Shown here one piece after another: positions 7,541-12,035 of a stretch of 19,284 bases of DNA (the first letter of the stretch is position 1; every line of letters begins with the position of its first letter). The notes below the pieces were generated by a model. The model was not told the origin of the DNA. It saw only the letters and a list, made by a program, of their open reading frames with translations, and did not search any database. The translations under genes were made by a program, and so were the position numbers. This DNA comes from Schwartzia sp. (in: firmicutes) (lineage in GTDB: Bacteria > Bacillota > Negativicutes > Selenomonadales > Selenomonadaceae). Location: contig JAILNL010000207.1 of the NCBI GenBank assembly GCA_024691625.1, forward strand, positions 1 to 19,284. The letters run 5' to 3'.

Positions 7541-8342
7541 ACTGCTCCACCAGTCCCTCCAGCTCCTCGAACTCCATGGGTTCCGGAACAACAAGCTCCG
7601 TATTGCTGTCGATATCCGCCGCCAGTTTCCTGTATACGCCTGCCTGCGCGGTATCGGGAGCGTATGCGATCACCGTCTGACGATGAATCTCAGCATCGTG
7701 AACAATATTGTCCCTCGGAATAAACGCAATCAGCTTTGTTCCGATACGCTTTGCGAATTCCTCCAAAAGCTCCTTTTCCATGGGTACATTGCGGCTGTTC
7801 CCGATTATTCCTCCCAGCTTGACTCGTCCGCGTACCGCAAATTTACGTATGCCTTTTGCGATATTGTTTGCGGCGTAAAGGGACATAAGCTCTCCCGATG
7901 AAACGATATAGATTTCCTCGGCATAGCCCTCACGTATTGGAAGCGCAAAGCCTCCGCAGACAACATCTCCCAGTACGTCGTAAAGTGCCACGTCTATATC
8001 ATCAAGAGCCTTGAGTGCTTTCAGCCGCTGAAGCGCGACAATTATTCCCCTTCCCGCGCAGCCCACTCCCGGTTCGGGGCCTCCCGCCTCAATGCAGCGT
8101 ATTCCATTCCAGCCTTCATGAACAATTTCCTCCGCCAGTATCTCTCCGCCGCGCCTTTCACGCTCCAAATCAAGCACAGTCTGACGGCAGATATGTCCCA
8201 GGAGAAGACGTGTGGAATCATTCTTCGGGTCACAGCCTATCTGAGCCGCACGCTTTCCCATTTCACTGAATGCCGCAGACACATTTGAAGCCGTGGTGGA
8301 TTTTCCTATTCCGCCTTTTCCGTAAAACGCTATCTTTTTCAT
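7530..8342 (-). CDS. NifH-like ATP-dependent iron-sulfur reductase (nitrogenase component 2 family)
   Basis: 270 aa. The protein opens with [11 protein letters not shown] (7-17), the P-loop of NifH/BchL/CfbC. Switch regions include DPKND (38-42). The two cysteines that bridge the [4Fe-4S] cluster across the homodimer are present: Cys95 in [13 protein letters not shown] and Cys129 in [12 protein letters not shown], 34 apart. Length and ligand spacing match the family, so this is a complete, probably active ATP-driven electron donor. GGGAG lies about 9 bases before the ATG. It sits 59 bases after the cytoplasmic cbiK and overlaps the NifD-like gene. There are no nifB, nifE/N, nifV or other cofactor genes in the window, so classical nitrogenase function is not supported. 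Reductive modification of a substrate by the partner proteins is the expected role. Confidence 0.92.
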   Translation of the reverse strand: MKKIAFYGKGGIGKSTTASNVSAAFSEMGKRAAQIGCDPKNDSTRLLLGHICRQTVLDLERERRGGEILAEEIVHEGWNGIRCIEAGGPEPGVGCAGRGIIVALQRLKALKALDDIDVALYDVLGDVVCGGFALPIREGYAEEIYIVSSGELMSLYAANNIAKGIRKFAVRGRVKLGGIIGNSRNVPMEKELLEEFAKRIGTKLIAFIPRDNIVHDAEIHRQTVIAYAPDTAQAGVYRKLAADIDSNTELVVPEPMEFEELEGLVEQYGN

Positions 8343-8374
8343 GCCGGGTATCTCCCTCCCGATTTAAAAGAATA

Positions 8375-8396
8375 AGCCCCTGCTTACACAGAGGCT
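8375..8396 (-). other. Hairpin between cytoplasmic cbiK and the NifH-like gene
   Basis: AGCCTCTG (8389-8396) pairs with CAGGGGCT (8375-8382) on the minus strand: 8 bp with one G-U pair and a 6-base loop, followed by TATTCTTTT. The T-run is interrupted, so it may be a weak attenuator or an RNA-stabilising or processing stem that sets the ratio of chelatase to reductase. No promoter is obvious after it. Confidence 0.55.
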
Positions 8397-8401
8397 CGAT
8401 A

Positions 8402-9355
8402 TTAATCTTTATTCTTATCCTTAAGGTATTCATACGCTTCATCCGCGCGCTCAACATACATTTTTCGAACGGCATCATTCTCGCCAAGGCCCTTGAGATA
8501 CGCTTCTACCTCAAAGCCTGCCGCTTCAAGCTGAAACTTGTGGCTCTTGGGATTTTCCGCAAGCATATCCTTTTTCACATGCGTTCCGGCAACCATCATA
8601 AGAGGCATGAGTGTTACCTTTTTAACCCCTGCCCGTTTCAGATACGGAATAACGTCCGTAAGATTCGGCCTGCCTTCCATGGTATATACGAAAACATTTC
8701 TGAAGCCCTGCTGCATCAGACGGCTCTGAATCGTATCGTAAAATGCATTGGACGGGTGAGGTGACCCGTGAGCCATCAAAAGCACCGCAGTCTGCGGTGT
8801 TCTCTCCGGAAACTGTGTTTCCACGGCCTTTACAAAGTCCATAGCATCATCACGCCGCCCGTTCTGTCCCATCCAGTAGATAAGCGGCGTACCCATTGTT
8901 GACCGCTTGAACTGTGCTTTATACAGGTGGAACACACTCGTATCATAGGTGTACTCAATCCCCGGGAACAAATCAAGCGTGGTCATTGCAACCCTCGTAT
9001 AACCTTCACTGCGAAGATCGCGCAGTGCCTCTTCCGGCATAGGATAGTGAATTCCTTCTTTTTCCTCAATACGTTCAACGACAATGTTCGAGGTAAAAGC
9101 AAGTACTACCTTGACACCCGGATGATTGCGCTGTATTTCCTCCACAGTTCTTTCTATGGTTATGCGCCGTGTTTCAGTTATAGTTGTACCGAAGCTCATG
9201 ACCAGTATTGCGTCCTTGTCCGGAAGCGACTGCAGCTCAGGCGTATCATAGCTGAGAACACCTATCTGCGTCGCATGGCGGAGCGCCATGGTCACATGCT
9301 TGACCTCAGGGTGCACGCTAAATTTTGCACAACATTTATCCTGCAAAGCAAGCAT
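8402..9355 (-). CDS. cbiK: Cytoplasmic sirohydrochlorin cobaltochelatase-like protein (CbiK family)
   Basis: 317 aa, paralogue of the exported CbiK at 2356-3360 but with no signal peptide, so cytoplasmic. It keeps the family blocks LVMSFGTT, LLMAHGSPHPSNA and MVAGTHVKKDM, including both metal-binding histidines (in AHG and GTH). The reaction known for the family is insertion of Co2+ (also Ni2+ or Fe2+ in vitro) into sirohydrochlorin. It lies 16 bases after the 113-aa gene and upstream of the NifHDK-like genes, under a cobalamin riboswitch. That could make it part of cobalamin synthesis, or the supplier of a metallated isobacteriochlorin to the reductase. The start is uncertain: AGGAG directly abuts the ATG at 9355, whereas an in-frame TTG three codons later (9346) has ideal 8-base spacing and may be the true start. 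The N-terminal tail has a CC pair (residues 8-9). Confidence 0.88.
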   Translation of the reverse strand: MLALQDKCCAKFSVHPEVKHVTMALRHATQIGVLSYDTPELQSLPDKDAILVMSFGTTITETRRITIERTVEEIQRNHPGVKVVLAFTSNIVVERIEEKEGIHYPMPEEALRDLRSEGYTRVAMTTLDLFPGIEYTYDTSVFHLYKAQFKRSTMGTPLIYWMGQNGRRDDAMDFVKAVETQFPERTPQTAVLLMAHGSPHPSNAFYDTIQSRLMQQGFRNVFVYTMEGRPNLTDVIPYLKRAGVKKVTLMPLMMVAGTHVKKDMLAENPKSHKFQLEAAGFEVEAYLKGLGENDAVRKMYVERADEAYEYLKDKNKD

Positions 9356-9371
9356 CTCCTATTTTTCAAAA

Positions 9372-9713
9372 TCAGACAACCAGACGTACAACCTGAACCT
9401 CAAAAGCTTCCTTTATCTGCGGAATAAAATCGCGCTCAAGAAGTGATTTCTGGCGCAAATCGCCAGCTACCATAAGAAGCATTCCACCGCTTTTCGTCAC
9501 ATTATTGAGCGGCTCAATATATTTGGCATAATCGTCGTCTCCGAGCTTTTTCCGAAGAGTCTCAAGAGCACCCACAAGCTCCGGACGTGTCTCTTTAAGG
9601 CGCGCTGCCAGCGGAGCACGTTTTTCAATTTTAACATTCGGATTTTCACTGAGCGGAGCCTCTGCCGTCATCTGCAAATCTGCAGCATAGTCTGTTTGTT
9701 CATTTACCTGCAT
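9372..9713 (-). CDS. Small protein resembling DnaA domain I; first gene of the riboswitch operon
   Basis: 113 aa, soluble. Residues 1 to about 40 are polar and probably disordered (Asn/Glu/Ala rich). Residues 45-113 have the spacing of a DnaA N-terminal domain: a helix (LVGALETLRKKLG), an aromatic-containing KYIEPL where DnaA has WIKPL, two strands around SGGMLLMVAGDL, then a long helix ending KEAFEVQVVRLVV. There is no AAA+ or DNA-binding domain, so it is not a replication initiator. This fold mainly makes protein-protein contacts. The resemblance is by eye and could be wrong. GGGAGGAG lies 8 bases before the ATG. The gene directly follows two terminators and a possible extended -10 promoter, and precedes cbiK by 16 bases. 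A role as partner or chaperone of the chelatase/reductase is a guess from position. Confidence 0.8.
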   Translation of the reverse strand: MQVNEQTDYAADLQMTAEAPLSENPNVKIEKRAPLAARLKETRPELVGALETLRKKLGDDDYAKYIEPLNNVTKSGGMLLMVAGDLRQKSLLERDFIPQIKEAFEVQVVRLVV

Positions 9714-9741
9714 TTCAAATCTCCTCCCTTTACTTCTCTAT

Positions 9742-9770
9742 ATTTTAACAGAAACTGCGTCCATTGTCTT
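9742..9770 (-). promoter_or_regulatory. Possible extended -10 promoter inside the riboswitch leader
   Basis: On the minus strand TGTTAAAAT (TG at 9749-9750, hexamer 9742-9747) fits an extended -10, with AAGACA (9765-9770) 17 bases upstream. It lies after the second terminator and 29 bases before the 113-aa gene, so it could give riboswitch-independent expression. Confidence 0.4.
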
Positions 9771-9808
9771 TGCAAACTTATCAATCATATCACAGCCTGT
9801 TTTTTGAC

Positions 9809-9845
9809 AAAAAAATCGGCCTCTCGGGAGTCCACCCCGGAGGCC
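9809..9845 (-). terminator. Second intrinsic terminator in the cobalamin riboswitch leader
   Basis: GGCCTC and CGGG pair with CCCG and GAGGCC (9818-9845) with one bulged base, followed by seven T on the minus strand (9809-9815). It is GC-rich and convincing, and lies between the first leader terminator and the first gene. Confidence 0.88.
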
Positions 9846-9929
9846 CGCCGCAGTCGGCGTGTAAAGAGTTGAATGGAATGTATGAGCAATGCTTTCCATT
9901 AAGCTGAACTCACGGAAAACTTTCCGCCA

Positions 9930-9965
9930 ATATAAAAGACTCTTTTCCCCGAACGGAAAAGAGTC
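9930..9965 (-). terminator. First intrinsic terminator downstream of the cobalamin aptamer
   Basis: A perfect 11-bp stem (GACTCTTTTCC with GGAAAAGAGTC, 9955-9965 with 9938-9948), a 6-base loop, then TTTTATA on the minus strand. It lies about 80 bases after the aptamer and is the likely expression platform. An 8-base copy of its 5' arm (GACTCTTT) occurs in the 5' leader near 10213-10220 and could compete for the 3' arm. Confidence 0.88.
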
Positions 9966-10047
9966 GTCATTTACAGAGTACGCCAATAAAACAGACGCTG
10001 TCTGCCAAATCCCCTTCCCATCGCTCGTAGGTCAATCGGTGATTGTC

Positions 10048-10193
10048 AATCAGGCAGTTCTCCTGGCTTCAGGTCATCATCCTTCGGCGCCTTCCCGGAA
10101 TATCCAGTGGCTAATGCCGAAGAACTCTCTGTTACAGTGGCGGGACCGCGTTGGCTTTTACCAACTTTTCTATTAAGTCGCTGACACCTGATT
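10048..10193 (-). ncRNA. Cobalamin riboswitch aptamer
   Basis: Closing stem P1 is AATCAGG (10187-10193) with CCTGATT (10048-10054). Within it are the conserved core GGTCCCGCCACTGTAA (B12 box, around 10131-10146) and AGCCAGGAGAACTGCC (around 10052-10067), both nearly consensus. The class binds adenosyl- or methylcobalamin and represses expression. Here repression would act through the terminators at 9930-9965 and 9809-9845. It controls the 113-aa gene, cbiK and the NifHDK-like genes. Confidence 0.96.
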
Positions 10194-10223
10194 CAAACTG
10201 TGTTCACTTTTAAAGAGTCTTGT

Positions 10224-10243
10224 TCGGGATGTCCGTATCCCGA
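10224..10243 (-). other. 5' leader hairpin
   Basis: TCGGGAT and ATCCCGA pair perfectly (7 bp, 6-base loop) at the very start of the predicted riboswitch transcript, between promoter and aptamer. It may protect the 5' end of the RNA. Confidence 0.55.
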
Positions 10244-10253
10244 TTACATTGCA

Positions 10254-10282
10254 AGAATATCACGGGACAAAATGCTTGTCAA
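10254..10282 (-). promoter_or_regulatory. Promoter of the cobalamin riboswitch operon
   Basis: TTGACA (10277-10282) and TATTCT (10254-10259), 17 bases apart on the minus strand. Transcription would begin near 10247, about 55 bases before the aptamer and 534 bases before the first start codon. Confidence 0.82.
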
Positions 10283-10305
10283 GCACTATTTTCCGCAGAA
10301 ATAAA

Positions 10306-10358
10306 GCGTGTAGCGGGTATATGCTTTACACTTTTTAAAGCATATACCTGCTACACGC
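10306..10358 (-). terminator. Long hairpin terminator after the 76-aa gene
   Basis: 23-bp arms (10306-10328 with 10336-10358) with one mismatch (a G-U pair on the plus-strand RNA) and a 7-base loop. On the minus strand TTTATTTC follows. It abuts the stop codon of the 76-aa gene and separates the corA unit from the riboswitch promoter. Confidence 0.75.
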
Positions 10359-10359
10359 A

Positions 10360-10590
10360 TCAGCATGATGTCTTTCCCAGCCTAGGGTGTATTACAGGTC
10401 GCAGACTCCTTACTCTCACAAGGCGAAGCGCCTCTTCGAAGGTCACATCCTCGCGCCCGTTCTGTGTTTCATACACGCACAAAGGTTTCTCTACGCCAAA
10501 CTCACTGGCAGGCATGTAGACATATTCATTATTTTCAAAATCTCCGTAAATTTCTCCTGCTTTGAGTCTTGCTTCAAGCATAACGCCCAT
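10360..10590 (-). CDS. Small protein of unknown function downstream of corA
   Basis: 76 aa, not recognised. It is soluble and acidic in the first part (AGEIYGDFENNEYVYMPASEFGVEKPL), with a basic, Arg-rich C-terminal third (LRLVRVRSLRPVIHPRLGK). No cysteine motif, signal peptide or membrane segment is seen; only one cysteine lies mid-protein and one at the very end. AAAGGGA sits 9 bases before the ATG, and the gene begins 18 bases after corA and ends directly at a strong hairpin, so it is the second gene of a corA transcription unit. The spacing, ribosome binding site and terminator placement argue for a real gene. Function is open. Confidence 0.7.
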   Translation of the reverse strand: MGVMLEARLKAGEIYGDFENNEYVYMPASEFGVEKPLCVYETQNGREDVTFEEALRLVRVRSLRPVIHPRLGKTSC

Positions 10591-10608
10591 ATAAAAACGT
10601 CCCTTTCA

Positions 10609-11562
10609 TCAAAACATATTGTGACGCCAAAGCACAAATGCCATGAATCCGGCAATTGAAACCGAAAGACCGGCAATCACAAGAAACGCGTCGGCGCTGG
10701 ATGCCAGAGGAACCGGAACATTCATACCGAAAAAGCTCGATATTACCGTCGGTATGGCCAGAATAATCGTCATAGCAGCGAGGAATTTCATAACGAGGTT
10801 CTGGTTATTGGAGATAATAGACGAGAACGTATCCGCCATTCGCGCGAGAATCTTGCTGTACATCTCAACCATCTCGCGGGCCTGCTTATTCTCGATTATT
10901 ACATCCTCCAGAAGGTCCTCATCCTCTTCATACATCTTAAGTACCGCCTGAGTTGCAGGATTCGTGCGGAGACGCAGCAGCTTATCCAAAACTGCACCGT
11001 CAGAACGCAGAGCCGCGTTAAAGTACGTCAGACCTTTCTGCAGCTCCAAAAGACGCATAATATCCTTGTTACGCATGGAATCCCGAAGCATATGCTCAAT
11101 TTCATCGGAGAGCTTGCTTATCTGACGAAGGTAACGCAGATAGAATGTTGCGGATTTATATAGTATCTGGAACAGAAAACGTGTCTTTTTGAACGTGCGG
11201 AAAAGCTTTGCAGTCCGCTCGTTAAACTCGGACAGCACCGGAGTTTCCTCCAGGCAGACCGTAATGATATACTCCTTTGTCAAAATAAGAGCCAAAGGCA
11301 GTGTATCATAGCTGTCATACGAACGCATGACCGGAACATTGGTCAGGACCATGATTGAATTGTCCTCGACATCTGTATGGGAGCGCTCCTCATCATCCAA
11401 TGCGGAACGCAGGAAGTCAGGTTCGACCTCCGTAAGTTCACCGACGACCTTAAGTTCATACGGTGTCGGATCAATAATATTGATCCATGCTCCCTTTTCG
11501 AGAGTCTCCAGGCTCAGTTCCTCGAGCCGTCCGCTCTCATGGGATTTCAGTATTCTGAGCAT
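10609..11562 (-). CDS. corA: CorA-family divalent metal ion transporter
   Basis: 317-aa inner-membrane protein. CorA forms a pentameric channel for Mg2+, and some members also carry Co2+ or Ni2+. A long cytoplasmic N-terminal domain with charged helices (about residues 125-250, probable stalk) precedes TM1 (about 255-278), which ends in the hallmark GMN (279-281, FFGMNVP). TM2 (about 291-311) follows and then the short basic tail RHNMF. The usual acidic loop between the helices is replaced by VPVPLASSADA, with a single Asp, as in CorA lineages outside the E. coli type. GGGAAGGGG precedes the ATG by 8 bases and lies in the arm of a leader hairpin that can sequester it, so expression is probably controlled in the RNA leader. 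Beside cobalamin and chelatase genes a cobalt or nickel role is possible, but magnesium is the default. Confidence 0.9.
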   Translation of the reverse strand: MLRILKSHESGRLEELSLETLEKGAWINIIDPTPYELKVVGELTEVEPDFLRSALDDEERSHTDVEDNSIMVLTNVPVMRSYDSYDTLPLALILTKEYIITVCLEETPVLSEFNERTAKLFRTFKKTRFLFQILYKSATFYLRYLRQISKLSDEIEHMLRDSMRNKDIMRLLELQKGLTYFNAALRSDGAVLDKLLRLRTNPATQAVLKMYEEDEDLLEDVIIENKQAREMVEMYSKILARMADTFSSIISNNQNLVMKFLAAMTIILAIPTVISSFFGMNVPVPLASSADAFLVIAGLSVSIAGFMAFVLWRHNMF

Positions 11563-11677
11563 AGAAAAAACCCCTTCCCTGCAGGGAACGGGCTCAAAAA
11601 AGCGCTAAAGAGGCACAGCTCAAAAGCGCTCCCACATCTCATTAAAAATGCTGAGAAAATGGCAGCGTTCCCTGCGA
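11563..11677 (-). promoter_or_regulatory. Structured 5' leader of corA, candidate metal-responsive RNA element
   Basis: About 115 bases between the probable start site (-10 TATAAT at 11684-11689, weak -35) and the corA ATG. A long-range 10-bp helix (11666-11675 with 11581-11590) encloses a TCTCA/TGAGA hairpin (near 11637-11656) and an AGCGCT...AGCGCT hairpin (11601-11630) that is followed by a T-run (11596-11601). The enclosing helix competes with the hairpin at 11565-11592. This is the shape of a riboswitch, but I cannot match it with confidence to M-box, NiCo or another named class. Confidence 0.55.
11565..11592 (-). terminator. Terminator or ribosome-site-sequestering hairpin in the corA leader
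   Basis: On the minus strand CCC(G)TTCCC pairs with GGGAAGGG across a TGCA loop, followed by TTTTTT just before the corA ATG. The 3' arm is also the Shine-Dalgarno sequence. Its 5' arm is part of the segment 11581-11590, which can pair perfectly with 11666-11675 upstream, so the two folds exclude each other. Confidence 0.65.
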
Positions 11678-11747
11678 TTTGTAATTATATGATACCAACA
11701 TAAATCAGGGTGATCTCCGTCCATCTTTCTCACCATCCTCTATTTTA

Positions 11748-11907
11748 GGAATCACTGATTAATTCAGCAGCCCATTTTAATGCATCTTGTGTGTCCTCCC
11801 TGTGTTGACAAATCCTCAGCATAGCACCGCTATGCCTGCGGTTTGTCGCCTCGGGAGGGACGCACCATCTGCATCAATCCGGACGACTTCATTTAATCAG
11901 CGTTTCC
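11748..11907. repeat. 160-bp palindromic MITE-like element
   Basis: The two halves are imperfect inverted copies around a centre at 11827. The ends are GGAATCACTGATTAA on the left and, inverted, GGAAACGCTGATTAA on the right. Inner blocks match as TGTCCTCCC / CGTCCCTCCC, GACAAATCCTCAG / GACAAACCGCAG and GCATAGC with a 3-base loop. There is no room for a protein. Transcribed RNA would form one long hairpin. Terminal sequence and symmetry resemble a non-autonomous transposon remnant. I see no convincing target duplication, and no second copy in the window. Confidence 0.65.
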
Positions 11908-11975
11908 TTGAATTTCAAAATACGGTTTTACCTCAAAAAAGTATATACCAAACAGCCTGTATGGGCAAGATTTTT

Positions 11976-12004
11976 TTCACATTTTTCCTTCCATGATATA
12001 TACT
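11976..12004 (+). promoter_or_regulatory. Promoter of rqcH
   Basis: TTCACA (11976-11981) and TATACT (11999-12004) with a 17-base spacer on the plus strand. Start near 12011, 25 bases before the ATG, which has GAGG 7 bases upstream. The 68 bases between the palindromic element and this promoter show nothing recognisable. Confidence 0.75.
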
Positions 12005-12035
12005 AGAGTAAATCATTTTGAAATGAGGTCATCTT

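Noticed and set aside
4945..8342. True nitrogen-fixing nitrogenase (nifHDK)
   Set aside because: The D- and K-like proteins are about 430 aa, I see no FeMo-cofactor ligands, and there are no nifB, nifE/N or nifV genes; the cobalamin riboswitch and CbiK point to tetrapyrrole metabolism.
9738..9986. 82-aa minus-strand frame in the riboswitch leader
   Set aside because: Runs straight through both leader terminators, has no Shine-Dalgarno at any of its ATGs and no recognisable composition; better explained as regulatory RNA.
11563..11677. Assignment of the corA leader to the M-box or NiCo class
   Set aside because: I could not align the conserved cores of either class to this leader, so it is listed as unclassified.
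11748..11907. CRISPR repeat or integron attachment site
   Set aside because: A single symmetrical unit with no direct repeats, spacers or integrase nearby.
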